This document shows, in pieces, positions 44,809 through 56,900 of a stretch of 64,000 nt of DNA (position 1 is the first letter of the stretch; each line of letters begins with the position of its first letter). The stretch covers positions 28,796,548 through 28,860,547 of the forward strand of contig OX419338.1 of assembly GCA_948470475.1 (NCBI GenBank). Direction: 5' to 3'. Below the pieces are notes generated by a model. That model ran no database searches. It saw nothing but the letters and a program-made list of their open reading frames with translations, and had not been told where the DNA came from. This DNA comes from Galaxea fascicularis (taxonomy: Eukaryota > Cnidaria > Anthozoa > Scleractinia > Euphylliidae). The translations under genes were made by a program, and so were the position numbers.

Positions 44809-45232
44809 TGCGGCCGTGCTGACATCGCTGTTGTCGGACTCTTCGGACGAGGAACTGTGAACATTGAACTGTGGTTTTGTCTTTCCTGTTTGCCTTGTTG
44901 TTGACCACTTTTTCCAAAAACAATCAAGGAGCTGCTGTTATTTGTAAATTTTTTATTTGTACATATTAAAACTTTGTCATTTTTCCACTTTTCCGTTTTT
45001 TTTTTCATTCATTTCCTGGGGGTTTTCTCCTTATTTGGGGCTGGGCGCCATCTTTGCCATACACCAGGCGCGGTTATCAGCCACGGTATCAGGTTGCAGG
45101 CGCGGTTATCAGCACCGTGTCAGCCATCTTGAATAAATTAGCAACTCGCAACCTGATTGGTCGAATTGTATCACGTGGTATACAATACTCGATTCTGATT
45201 GGTTAGGGACCATATGAGCCGGTGATACTACT
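44801..45232. repeat. Right terminal inverted repeat of the Polinton
   Basis: 432 bp, the complement of 23136-23561 at about 95% by eye, ending ATACTACT. It starts within the last cassette, so the TIR overlaps coding sequence at both ends of the element. Confidence 0.93.
44965..44970 (+). terminator. Poly(A) signal for the cassette gene inside the right TIR
   Basis: ATTAAA, the only good hexamer downstream of all nine cassette stops; the mirror image of the PolB signal at 23394. Confidence 0.5.
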
Positions 45233-45238
45233 GCTGGC
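45233..45238. repeat. Right target-site duplication of the Polinton
   Basis: GCTGGC, identical to 23130-23135. Confidence 0.92.
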
Positions 45239-47199
45239 CAAACCAGCCCATTTGTAAAGGAAATTCCACTATTGTATTAATCATAACTGCGCATAGCAGT
45301 GATAGGTTTTAGCGAAACTATCACATGAAGCATATTTCATTGTGAAAATGATCGCGCCCAACGGACTACCCATTTCTAGTGAAGGTCCGAATGAGGGGCA
45401 TACGTTCATGTCTGCAATGGAACGCTAAGAGAAAAACTATACAGCGTTTTTCCTCAAGTGACTGTCAACCATATTGGTTTGCTGAACCAAAAGAAACTAT
45501 TTGCATAAAAATAGAATGCAAATCCCAGAGTTTCAGCTTGGGTCACAAACATCACCACCGTTTCTCTGTTTTTGGGACACCAACATGGCCGCCGTGACGC
45601 CATGTGCACGTGAAAACACTCTATAGGAGAAAGAATTAGAGACGCACGCATATATTAGTTTCACTGAACTAAGACAAAATGAAGTAAGCATAAAGAAAAT
45701 GTTATTCGTAAAGCGCTTTGTATCTATGAACGAGATATTCCCATAATCGTTTGCAAAGAAAAAGGAAACAATTTTAACACTTTTTACTGGAGAACAGTTG
45801 GAGCTACATGTAGGCCATGGACATATAAAAAAACCATGCAAATATCTGAACAAAGATGCTTTACTTTATATTCTATATGGTCATTGTCATCTAACCATGT
45901 GAGTGTTCTAAACTTTCGTATCGTATGGTATGATGCACTACGCGCCCTCATGCTGTTAGTAACCAGGTCTCTCGCAGCCAATGTCAGAATCAAAATGGTG
46001 GCTGGCGGTGGTATTGCTGGATCGGAGAATCGACTGATATCGTTTTTTCAACGGACAAAAACACTACTTACCGAGGCAGAACAATGCGTTTATGCATTTT
46101 CATGAAAGGCTTTCAGAGGCCGGAACATTTTTCATGAAACTGGGAGAGCTGCCGAACTCATCAGTCCAGATCGTGATTTAGCCATCGTTTTCTAACCGGC
46201 ATCGTGTCTGGTGGGTAGGCACTGAACTTGTGTCAAGGGAAGGAAGAACGACATCTTTATGTATCTTTCTTTCAGGCAAAAGCCTGAAAGAAAGATGCAT
46301 GAATGATGACCTGAGGCGTGGGGAGGAGTTATTTGTATTGCATCGGATACCCTCTAAGATTTGAATGGCGGTCATGTGATCAGACGACTTTGTGGTTATC
46401 ATTCATTCAATCGTGTTGTACTATTTACAGTAACTCTACTTGCTGCATTTTACAATTATACTTGCAATATTTTAATTACGCTAACAATATGATAAAATTA
46501 ACATATTCACACATCAAAATTCTGAGGTTGCGAAATTCACAAAGGACAAGATATGTGACGCTTATGGAGACACGGTACTTTACAGCCAACGGAGGTGAGC
46601 AAAATTCTACCATTTCTTGAAGAAGATCTTGCATGATGAAAATTCGCCTTCTTTTAGTCAAACGGTCAGTATTTGATTGGTCAAGGTAACTATACACGGG
46701 AAAATGGATTAAGTTGACATTGAAAGAAAGAAAGGTACAAAAGGGGAAACGCATAAAATCAGTGATACCGCGAACTGCAGCGGGTGCACCTTGTTGTGGC
46801 GGACTGTCTAACCTTCGTCTACTAATTATTCACATAAAATTTTATTAACCACCTTAAAATCCACTATTTTCCAATTTTCCATAATTTTCAACATTCTCCC
46901 AAACAGCTCTTCTTCCTTCCAAACAGTCCAAAAGTCACCCTAGAGTTCTGAAACATTCACTGGACCAAGGACTCCAATTAAAAACGCGACGAAGCCATTT
47001 TTTTTTATTAATTGAAATCTTGGCGAGATCCTTAAGAAACGATAATGAAATGTACGGAAAACAAGGCAATTATCTGTAACGCCCCCTTAAGGAACAATAC
47101 GGTGAGATCTTTAAGCCTGTGTTGGAACGGTTAAAGGTGTTACTGTCAAATTGTACCTGAATGAAAACGCCAAACCTGTGTTTTAGCGAGCTCGCCCGG
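45239..47199. other. Intergenic DNA, no supported gene
   Basis: Host-like AT-rich DNA. A perfect 15-bp inverted repeat with a 4-base loop lies at 46263-46296 (ATCTTTCTTTCAGGC and complement). Open frames are short and domain-free. Confidence 0.5.
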
Positions 47200-49375
47200 T
47201 ACCTTATTCCCAATGCTCCGCTGTGGAGGAAGAACTCAAAATAGAAAATGAAGGGGTTCTTTACCCGTGGAGGTGAGTGACTGGACCAAGCCTCTTGTCT
47301 GCCGGTGCCTAAAGCGGGGAACAGTCAACCCGGCAATTCATACGGAGCATTTCCCGATTCCAAAGTTAGACTGAGGAAATACAAGAACGTGCATCGTCAA
47401 AGAAGAATTTTATGAAAGTAGATCTGCGAAGTGTGTATCAGAAATTGGCACAAAACTCTGCACGATTAACACCCACAAGGGCTTATTCCGATACACACGC
47501 TTACCATTTGGGATTTCACCCAACCGGCCCCAGCAATTTGAAAACGTTTCATCGAGCAAATGCTAACAGCAATTTACGGAACTTATGAGATTATAGACGA
47601 TCTGTTAGAGGGAGATTCTAACGACGAGGGGCATCTGAGTAATTTGGAGGCAGTTTTTGTGCAGTTTAAGAAGTTTGGATTGGGAGTCAAGTTACCAAAG
47701 AGCGGGTTTTTGACACCTCTGTGGTATATCCTGGACTGCGTTTTTTGGAGTATGGTCTTTAACCAACCGACGAAAAGGTCAAGGCCTTCAAAGAGGTACC
47801 TACCCCTCGGCAACGTAACCGAACTACTTTCCTTCTTGGGGATGTTAGTATCATTGACCAACTTAATACGCAAATAATTGTCAACGCTCGCTCGTCCCCT
47901 ATACAAACTCCTTGGAAACACACCTTGGAACTGGTCACCAAGTTGCGAAAATTGATAATGATAATATAATGCAAGTTTATCCCAATGAGAACCGACGCCC
48001 GATTCCCTGTGCGTCACCGACTCTGAACGAACACGAGAAACGCTACTGGTAGATAGACAAAGAGGCTTTGGCACTGATGTGTGCGCTCAAACGGTTCCAC
48101 TTGTACCTATACGGCCGTCACTTCACAATTCTAACGGATCATACGCCGCTGGAGGGGAGTTCTGGTCAAAAGACAGCTCTTCCCTCACTTACAGCTATGC
48201 GTCTTTATCGTTGGGCCACAATACTGTCAGCTTTCAACTGCAGCACCAGATTTGTTCCATCAAAGTAAGGTGCAGTGGCTGACACATTATCACGACTTCC
48301 CTTGCCCTCCACGTTTGAGCAACACGTACGTTTTTAGCACCATTGACCTTTAAGAATTCCTCGCGGCGAAATTGTGGACCATTGTAACTAATGCAATGCA
48401 CTGGCAATCCATAGTTGCCGAATAGTTCGCGCAAAATAGCTATGGTTGTCGTTGCTGACGTGCTTTGCCACATGAAGTAGAACTCAGGCCAGGGAGAATG
48501 TACATCGACGAGAATGAAAGAATGTCCCCTTTTCATCCTCATCGGCATCAATGTGAATTCGGTGCCAGGGATTACTCGGCCATAACCACGGGGTTAGAGG
48601 AGCTACAGCAGGTGCTTCCTTACTTGTTGACAGCTGGTCCACTAGTAGTATGTAAAGAGGCGACCAAATGACACCTGGTGGACAAAGCAAAAAACGCCCA
48701 CCAACCTATGTTTGCGCGACTGAAAGGAGGTGTCATTTGGTCGCCTCTTTACATACTACTAGTGGACCAGCTGTCAACAAGTAAGGAAGCACTTGCAGTA
48801 GCTCCTCTAACCCCGTGGTTATGGCCGAGTAATCTCTGGCATCGAGTTTACATTGATGATGATGAGGATTAAAGGGGACATTCTTTCATTCTCGTCGATG
48901 TACATTCTCCCTGGCCTGAGTTCTACTTCATGTGGCAAAGCACGTCAGCAACGGCAACCATAGCTATTTTACGCGAACTATTCAGCAACTATGGATTGCC
49001 AGTGCATTACATTAGTGACAATGGTCCACAATTTCGCCGCGAGGAATTCTTAAAGGTCAATGGTGCTAAAAACGTTCGTGTTGCTCCCTATATCAGCCAG
49101 TAATGGTTTGGCAGAGTCTGAACGGGTCGTTCAGCCATTCAAGAACCACATAAAGGGCTGCAAAGGTAGTAAACTGTCGATTCAGAAACGTGTTGCCAAT
49201 TTCTTGTTGACTTACTGGTTAATAAGGTATCCTACCACTGACAGAACACCAGCTAGTCTGTTCCTGGGACGCGAGTTACGCACTCGTTTACCTCTTCTTC
49301 GCCCAAACGTTAGGGAGAAGGTAATGGGATCACAAGCTAAGCAGAAAGCAGCTCAGGACGCCCACGCCCGCTAAG
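47200..49375 (+). pseudogene. Degenerate Ty3/gypsy-type pol with inverted internal duplication
   Basis: Plus-strand fragments in order. RT pieces come first ('KVDLRSVYQKL' near 47409, then 'YEIIDDLLEGDSN' and 'NVTELLSFLGML' in 47560-47877). RNase H follows ('DKEALALMCALKRFHLYLYG' near 48058). Integrase pieces come last, 48728-49375 ('YGLPVHYISDNGPQF', 'TPASLFLGREL'). Several stops and shifts interrupt it. Part of integrase is present twice, as an inverted pair (48319-48676 and 48728-49084). No LTR was found on either side. Confidence 0.75.
48319..49084. repeat. Large inverted duplication in gypsy integrase
   Basis: The left arm 48319-48676 is the complement of the right arm 48728-49084 at about 94% by eye, with a 51-bp spacer. 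Both arms encode the same integrase segment, on opposite strands. Confidence 0.85.
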
Positions 49376-49689
49376 TCTAGAGTTCTACCCAGGTGCAAGA
49401 GTCTTGATAATGGTAGTCTCGGAATGAACACTCTTGGTGGACCGGTTGACACAGACTGTAACAAAACATTTCTTTTAAATTCCGGAGTTAGTGACAATAT
49501 CATGTGATAGCTATTATGCTCACCTGTCTATTAAAACATGGTGTTATTGAATTAAAAAATTAAATAAACCTAAATAACCTACCTGTGTTTATAATACAAT
49601 TACATTTTCTTATTCATGATTGTTTTGTTTACATTAGTTTCCTTTTTCACTAATTTATTATTCTGCCAAATATTTATGTCGCTATGATT

Positions 49690-50460
49690 ATTAGCGGCGC
49701 GCGCGCACGGAACACTATTGATAAAAAAAAATGGTAACCCATAGATCCGCGAAATTTTGGTGATGACGTCATCTTACGACCGTCCGTCCGTACGATCGTC
49801 CGTACTCCACCCCACCCATGTAATCCAAAGTCAAATGTGACACTCCAGTTGACCCTTTCGTGTGCAAGCACGCATATATACGTGATTTCATATGTGGACT
49901 GTTTTTGGACAGATCATTTGCCCATAAACACTGTTCTCAACCCGCACTTTTGTGGCGGGAAATTGCATGGCAAATTTTTGAAGACAGTTTTAAAACAAAG
50001 TCAGTCTTGTCTATTCGTTGGCGGAGTATGATTGAGTATCAGTGACAAGCAGCGGGAGAAAGAACAAGAAAGGGCACGAGTAAACAGGTCGAGTATCAGT
50101 GACTAGGCATAGACAGATTCTGCTCGGCAGCTTTTGTACAACTTTTACCAAAATGACGATTTATATTTTGCCATTTCAAATCAAACACCGAAAGGAAAAT
50201 CTTGCTATAAGCACGATTTTCACTTTATATTTGGGTGTTCAGCCTCATATTTGTTATAGCGGAGCTCCGCGCGCACCGAAGGCGCGTACGCACGGAGCAT
50301 CATTAAAATATGGTAACCCATCCATCCGAGAAATTTTGGTTATGACGTCATCGTACGACCGACCGTCCAACCGACCGTCCGTAGTACGTCCACCCCATCA
50401 TGTAAGCCAAAGTCAAATGTGATACACCAGTTAATCCTTTCGCGTGCACGCATACCCACG
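49690..50460. repeat. Two direct copies of a dispersed host repeat
   Basis: 49690-49870 and 50254-50460 share ATGGTAACCCAT, GAAATTTTGG, ATGACGTCAT, CGACCGTCCGTCC-type runs and CAAAGTCAAATGTGA in the same order. The second begins with the palindrome GCGGAGCTCCGC. Non-coding family; the sequence between the copies is unique. Confidence 0.65.
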
Positions 50461-50851
50461 CATGGTGGTTTGTGGAGACCGGCTCTTAAACCGAAGTTAT
50501 GACGACCAGCGGAATTAAATATGATATCGCCTTGCTCCCGTGTCTGCTTGTACACTTAGCACTAACCTTTAATTATCTACCATGATATCGGGGACAATGC
50601 TGTTTTAAACCTTTGGCTTCATACACAAACTGGTTTACGAGGACAAAAAACTTCTAACATCCCAGGTTTGTTCCACACAAACATTGTAAGGACCGTTAAG
50701 TCATACCACAGGTAATCTCTACTAGAAGTGAAATTACGTTTATTTCATCACGTTAACATTTAAATTGGGCCGCACGAGTCGCCCTTAGCTGAGCTTTTTT
50801 ACGCCAACGGATTCACACACCCACGGGTTTCCCATAAGTTGGTCGGTAACT

Positions 50852-51545
50852 TTTGAGCAACTTTTAGTCCTTTGAGCAACTTTTCAGATTTTGTGCAACT
50901 TTTTTCTTTTTTGAATAACTTTCTTGCTTTTTTAAGGCAATTTGTAACTAAAAACCGCCCATTCAAGTTCTAATTTAAAGCATCAGTTGCTTTTATGCAT
51001 GATTTTGCGTAAAATACCTTTTGTAAACAAAAAACACTATTCTCCTGGTGGTCCGTCTGTGGTAACAGCCGAAGGTGGTCAGCGGATATGCTGAAAAATT
51101 CAAAATGGCGGAGCCGAGTGATTATCCATGCTCGACAGGGACAGTGCTCTGTATAACATCCGCAAAGATGTAAATACTGAAAGACTATGGTTTTATACCA
51201 CACACACTCGTGTATGTCAGAGAAACTTTCTATATTTCATAAGCATATTAGCAAAGTTTGTTTTGTTCGAAAACAATCACGTGGTTATCGTAATAGAAAG
51301 CCAATACAGAGAATCAGATTTCTATGATTTGGGTTGAGAGAGACTCCGTCTTACAATATTGATGAGTCAGTATGATATAATCATGTATATAATATCTATC
51401 CAAAGTGAAGTCTATTCATTAAATCTTTATTTAAGTTGTTGATCAATCTCTTACACTAAAAAATTGAAAGCAACTTTTGAGCAACTTTTAGAGTTTTGGA
51501 GCAACTTTTGAGCAACTTTTTGAGAAAATTGGAGCAACTTGTGGA
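50852..51545. repeat. GAGCAACTTTT repeat clusters
   Basis: The word GAGCAACTTTT or close variants recurs about four times at 50852-50935 and five times at 51473-51545, flanking 540 bp of unique AT-rich DNA. Possibly the two ends of a small repeat element; no gene between them. Confidence 0.5.
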
Positions 51546-52883
51546 CAGCCCTAACGTTACAAGGACCAGCCGATTAATGGCAGGAAATGCTGTCCTTTCA
51601 ATCACCTCATTCAAATCAATGCTTTATAAAATCATTTTCAAAGAACTCTCGAGAGAAACCCTTTCACGCCACCACATTGTCACAGCAATTCCTTTGGTTT
51701 TTGCAGCTAAGAGGAAATAAAGCGTCATGTGCACGGCCTTAAAACGGGGCTCTTTAGGCTTTCCCTCACATTCTTCGAAACTAAACATTATGTTGATATT
51801 ACCAGACTGTCCGACGGGGTTGTTCTTTTTACATCTATTTACAAAATACCCGTATGAGGTGGCCAGAAAAAGGCGTACTGCCTGGCGTGCTAAAATTTAA
51901 AACATTTTTTACTCAAATTGGTCACATAATTAAGTTCTTATTTACTATGCTCGTTCGAGTCGGATGGTCTTTCCCCTTGCGGCCCTGTCCCTTTGTCAAT
52001 GAGTGCATGATGCTGTGCGAGGAGCCTGAATATGTTAGTGATGTCTTGTACAAAGTTTGAGACCCTTGTTTCAAAATGTGGTTTCTCCAGCCCCTTTGTG
52101 TATCATATTTTGCTGTCATGGCAGCTCCATGGGAGACGTATGCAGGGAGAACTGCAATTTGTTCAGAGTAAGCCAATCTGTTACCACCTGAATGTATCAA
52201 TTTATATGGGAGTATGATCATGATATACATTTGCCTGATTGAACAAGCGTAATGGGAAAAAAGTACAAACTTGGAACAGTTAGCCCCAAAACCAATCGTT
52301 TTTAGGGGACTCGTATTTCAACTCCTCCCTGCATAGTGCGAATTACAAGAATGCAAACCTGTCATCAAGAGGACTAACTGCAACATAAATGATCACGTGA
52401 CACGTTAATGTATCGAATTTCCTTTATTTTCTTTTGGAAAGACTCCCGCCACCTCAGAGGAAATGTATCTTCGAACTCATTAATGTTTGAATCATGTTGG
52501 GTGACAGAAGTTGTACATGCAACTAATTGGAAGGCGTGTTCAGGTGACGTGACTAACAACGTCCATGAAATGTACATCTGGAGCGTGTAGTACACCATTC
52601 TAATTGGATTTGGAAACTGCCCCTTGAGGTTAGTGATAAAATCTGCTAAAAGTCTGAGTAAAAGTTATTTTTTCCTTCGTGCAGAACCCTCAAAGGAAAA
52701 ACCGCAAAAATGTCACGTAAAGCAATTCGTCTCCATAGTAACAAGAGTGCCAATTTAGCTACCTCAAGAGGATGAATGCTATGGCCAAGTCTCGTTGTTA
52801 TTGCTTCATTGCATTCAAAGGTAGACCACCCACCCTTTCTGGGAAGATAATGACCCAGACCAATCCCTCACAATGGAGAGCTT
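51546..52883. other. Intergenic DNA, no supported gene
   Basis: Short overlapping open frames only; no domain or RNA gene recognised. Confidence 0.45.
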
Positions 52884-53180
52884 TAAGCAACGGCGACGAC
52901 GACGGGGAGGAAAATGTTATTTCAAAATGTAACTTCTCGTTTTTGTAACTTTTTCGCGATTATTCTAATTTGTTCAACTTGGAAAATGGTGGAGAACTGT
53001 CCAGGGACTAAATTGTAATGAAGTCAACGACATCAAAGTAACCAAAAAAGAAAAACAAATTTGCCGTCATGCGTTCACCTTCTCTAAAAACCATGAAATT
53101 TGCTCATTTCACGTTGTTGTTTTGAAGGGGATGGCAAAGAATTGTTCCAAAATGTATAATGTAAATTGACCACCGTGCAG
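52884..53180. mobile_element. Second copy of the 3945-4345 foldback MITE family
   Basis: Shares GCAACGGCGACGACGAC, ATTTCAAAATGTAACTTCTCG, TTCGCGATTATT and, in inverted form, the CATTTCACG-TTGTTGTTT centre with the copy at 3945-4345. More diverged; the second arm is poorly preserved. Confidence 0.6.
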
Positions 53181-53275
53181 GCCTTTGTCAAGGCGAACCG
53201 AGAAACTATAGGTTGTGTGTGGTTTATATAGAGGAGGTGGAGCTACGCTATTAGAGAGATTAAGAACCACGTTTA

Positions 53276-53369
53276 TATTCTAATTCGCTACCCCGCTCAA
53301 ACGAATATAAAACATTTATCATGTAACAAGCAACCTCAATTGGGGTGTGTCAACACGAGCCGTGTGCGA
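53276..53369 (-). repeat. Split direct repeat B2 of Ngaro-like element 2
   Basis: 94 bp matching 53749-53842 (TATTCTAATTCGCTACC ... CCGTGTGCGA); outer 3' end, preceded by TTTA. Confidence 0.85.
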
Positions 53370-53596
53370 CCCTCTTTATTATGCCTTCATCAACAGAATG
53401 GATGGAAATAATACAACAAACAGAATGAAAACTCGGAAATGCACAAAATTACAGCAAGAAAAACAACCCAACAAAATGATCTAAACTATGCTCGTATAAC
53501 AATCATTCAGTAAACATACAAAACGTGCTAAACCTTTCGTGTAGCAGCATGCAAAAAAAACTACGTGTAAAAGAAACCCCTGATCACTGGGTATTT

Positions 53597-53748
53597 AATT
53601 TTGAGGGCGTAGGGACGGTCGTAAGACGCGAATGAATATAAGTGAGAACAACTCAAATATATATAGCCTACCGCTAATGAAGCAACAGAACAGCATACCA
53701 TGTAACACCCCAAAGAAAAGGTTACGTAACCCATGATAAATACATTTA
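53597..53748 (-). repeat. Split direct repeat A2 of Ngaro-like element 2
   Basis: 152 bp matching 57710-57861 except for about one base; abuts B1 (53749-53842) at TTTA. Confidence 0.85.
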
Positions 53749-53842
53749 TATTCTAATTCGCTACCCCGCTCAAACGAATATAAAACATTTATCATGTAAC
53801 AAGCAACCTCAATTGGGGTGTGTCAACACGAGCCGTGTGCGA
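53749..53842 (-). repeat. Split direct repeat B1 of Ngaro-like element 2
   Basis: Internal copy of the 94-bp B repeat, adjacent to A2. Confidence 0.85.
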
Positions 53843-53869
53843 ACTAAAAGAACGGGAAATACAGAAAAA

Positions 53870-54673
53870 TTAAATACCCAGTGATAACGAAACCGACAAC
53901 AATGAATGAACACTATCCTTAATGTAACCGTCTTTTGCCTTGTCTGATTTCCAACGGCCGTGTCTTTTAAACAATCTGTCAGGCACTCGAGCATTAGCAG
54001 CAGCGGAGACACCTCCGACCCTAAGGCTATGGAGACCGTAGTCTTGCTTGGGAAGACCGATGGAATCGAAAGCGCTAAACACTATCTCCCGCGCTCTAGT
54101 ATAAGACAAAGGAACAGACCCGCGCAATTTATAGGTTCAGGTACTGCGAAGAAAAACAACAGGGCGAAAAATGAACTCTTCGCTGTCTGCTGAAAAAGGA
54201 GCGGCCACAAAATATCGTTGAACTAATAAATAAGGACATGTATGCTTGAAGGTTTTAGCGATAACAACCCAAGCCCCATCCCTGTAAACGTCAGTCTTAC
54301 TTCGATGAACAAAGACTCTCATAAAAGAATCTTCGAACTGAAAGTCACACCTGCGTAACTGAACCAACTCGTTAAAGCGAAAAAACCCTGCATAACCCAA
54401 AAGGCACAAAGTAAGCACTCGTAAATCAGACAAACTGGCTGAAGACGATCCATACTTAGAAACTAACAGCTGAATAGCCTCGGGGGTCACCGCCTCTTTC
54501 TTTTTAACAGGGACACTGAGAAGCCTCTTAGCAGATTCTATTAAAGGTAAAACTAACGAGGAATTACAGGGGTCGGGTAGACCTGCCAAATCATGCACCC
54601 ACTTGAGCCCATAATGGACTTCGTCAATAGTACTGCAAGAAGCAGATCCTTGTATCAAGCTTAGAAAGAACAA
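53870..54673 (-). pseudogene. Tyrosine recombinase of Ngaro-like element 2, frameshifted
   Basis: Two frames. 54137-54673 holds the N-terminal part and the first catalytic block ('GYAGFFRFNELVQLRR', Arg; 'HRSKTDVYRDGAWVV'). 53870-54127 holds the rest ('HSLRVGGVSAAANARV', HxxR; 'HGRWKSDKAKDGYIKD', with the Tyr). The frame changes between 54127 and 54137. Otherwise all catalytic residues are present, so the damage is recent. Confidence 0.8.
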
Positions 54674-54822
54674 TGCCTCTGACCAGATGGAAAACTATTT
54701 AAGGCCGAATGGGCCAACTGAAAAACCACGGTAAACAAGCCACTCGGCGAGCTAATTTCATGCGAAACGAGGACAAATGAACCGACACACGGGCCAGCAG
54801 AAAGCCACTCGGCTTGAGAAAA

Positions 54823-56838
54823 CTAAGGCCCCTTAGCGCCAATTCTGACTGCCAACACCGCGCTGTTAAACCTGTCTGAACCAATGAGTGAATCTTTGTA
54901 ACACCCGAGGGCAAAAATCCCTGAGGGGTCAGGAAAATGAATGTACTCAAGGACGTACGGTTGAAAATGAATTGCATTTGCGAACAAGAAAGGCCAAAAC
55001 ACGTTAGACGGCCAGTAAGGGACGACTAAAGTACCAACCGCACCGCATACAAGGAGATGCTGAACCACCCTAGTAATGCAGTGGACAGGAGGGACTAGCC
55101 AATTATTCTCTCCATACCAGGAGATTGAAAATGCGTCAACAGCTTCAGTGCCGGGTACGCGAAACCTAGAATTGAATCTAGGAAGATGGGCGTTGGCCGC
55201 ATTCGCGAACCTATCGACTGTATGTGGGCCCCAAAGGCGGTCCAAGTGCGAAAAGAACTCGGGGGTTGTATACCAATCATCGAAGTCTACAATGTGGCTA
55301 ATCGCATCAGCACAAGCATTAAGTTCCCTGGGAACCCACTAGGGAATAAGTGTGATATTGTAAGTTCGACAAAAATAGAAAATATCAAGCGCAATAGAAT
55401 GCAATTCTGCACTAGGACTCCCTATCTCCACAACAGGAACGGCCCCTTGGCTGTCAGAATGCCACTTTACACACTTACCCCGAACCGAGTCTTTGAACGC
55501 ACTTAAGGCAAATTGTATAGCCTTAAGTACTCTCCAGGTAGAGCTCTTAACTGCTTCGCAAGCAGTCCACATACGATGGGACACCTCATTAGTGCCCACA
55601 ACAAAAGCCCCGCAGGCGACGTTGCTAGCGTCCGAATAGCTAAACAAAAGAGGAGCATTATAAGGCAAAATAGCTCTCGTATTAAGACTAACGATATTGT
55701 TTTTCCAGAAAAATATTTTAGAGAGGCAATCATTATGAAGCCCGATATTAAAACGGGAATCCCAACTACGGCGGGATTCTATGACCTTGTAAAGGAAACG
55801 GGTTTTGAGGCGAGTCAGGTTGCCCAAAACTGGCGACATGGACATAACATGACCTGCGATAACAGCACAATCCCGAGCCGTAACATAAGGTGCGGATAGA
55901 AGAAATTTGTGAATCCGAGCGACAAATTTGCAAATACGAATATCGGTAATAGAAATGGTACCGATAACTAAGTCCCAGTTTAAACCCAACCAAACAAGCA
56001 TCTGAGTGGGGTTCCATAGTGATTTGGCGGAATTGGCAACAAACCCCGCGCTGCTTAAGGATGATTGCACAAACAATGAATTTTCCTTGGCCATAGGCAG
56101 TGAGTCCCCTTTTCCGCACCCATCGTCGAGGAACGCGACAATTTTAATCCCGTTGGACCTCCAAAACTTAACGAGTGGTCTGAGACACTTGGTAAAGACA
56201 TATGGGGCTGAGCTTAGACCGAACGGAAGTGATGCAAAACAAAAATACCGAACGGTACCAGAAAAAACCCAGGAGAAACCTAGAAAAGTTTGGTGATCCG
56301 GAAAAATATCAGTATGGTGATATCCAGACTTGAGATCGAAACTGAAAAGGTAGTCGCCCTTATTAACATATTATAATAAAACTCTCCAATCTTCACACCT
56401 AAACTTCTGTTTCCAAACGAAATGATTGACATGACGTAAGTCCAGAATAAGCCTCTTCTTGCCTGAAGACTGTATCGAGACAGAGAGCGGATTAACGACG
56501 TGTGGAATAAAGGGTAACTCAACGACGGCGTGAGTGTGGACTAATTCAGCGATAGCCGACTCCACGAAAGACGCATTATTGAGAGCTGACTGATTGTTAG
56601 AAAAACGCGCCTGACAAGGTGTACTAATAAATGGAATCCGATAACCGAATTTAATAGTATCGATAACAAAACTATTGGCACCAATAGTGTGCCAATAACT
56701 TAAACAGGACCTAAGTCTACCCTTAAGTACTGGCAATGCGGAATTCTGTTCAAATTCAAATAGATTGCGATCGTAATCGAAATCAACTAAAGAAATAGAG
56801 TCCCTTTCCCTGAAATACTCCAAATAAGAAGGATACAT
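54823..56838 (-). pseudogene. RT-RNase H of Ngaro-like element 2, two in-frame stops
   Basis: One reading frame interrupted by stops at 56371-56373 and 55339-55341. In order: 'KKRLILDLRHVNHFV', 'SFDLKSGYHHTDIFP', 'LPFGLSSAPYVFTK' and 'IVAFLDDGCGKGDS' (catalytic DD), then RNase H 'LFSYSDASNVACGAFV' and 'KWHSDSQGAVPVV', and a C-terminal 'LWGPHTVDRFANAANAHL' block common in DIRS-order pol proteins. Because the frame is kept on both sides of each stop, these are point mutations. Confidence 0.85.
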
Positions 56839-56900
56839 GTCTAATAAATTGACTAAAGCTAATATCTAACCTTGGAGAACAAGTTTTTAATCCTGTGGTC

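Larger units (their letters stand above)
23136..45232. mobile_element. Complete Polinton/Maverick (adintovirus-type provirus)
   Basis: 22,097 bp with terminal inverted repeats of about 430 bp that begin AGTAGTAT and end ATACTACT. The 6-bp duplication GCTGGC flanks it on both sides (23130-23135 and 45233-45238). AG...CT ends and a 6-bp duplication are the Polinton signature. The full core set is present: protein-primed PolB, integrase, A32-like ATPase, adenain-like protease, double jelly-roll MCP and penton. The interior is visibly more GC-rich than the host. Apart from a break in PolB the genes are open, so insertion is recent. Whether it makes virions is not shown by sequence. Confidence 0.96.

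Noticed and set aside
44694..44860. 55-codon frame from A9 into the TIR with an acidic end
   Set aside because: It needs a phase-1 join while all other cassettes use phase 2. Its mirror in the left TIR is also open, so openness here may just reflect TIR composition. Kept as an alternative only.
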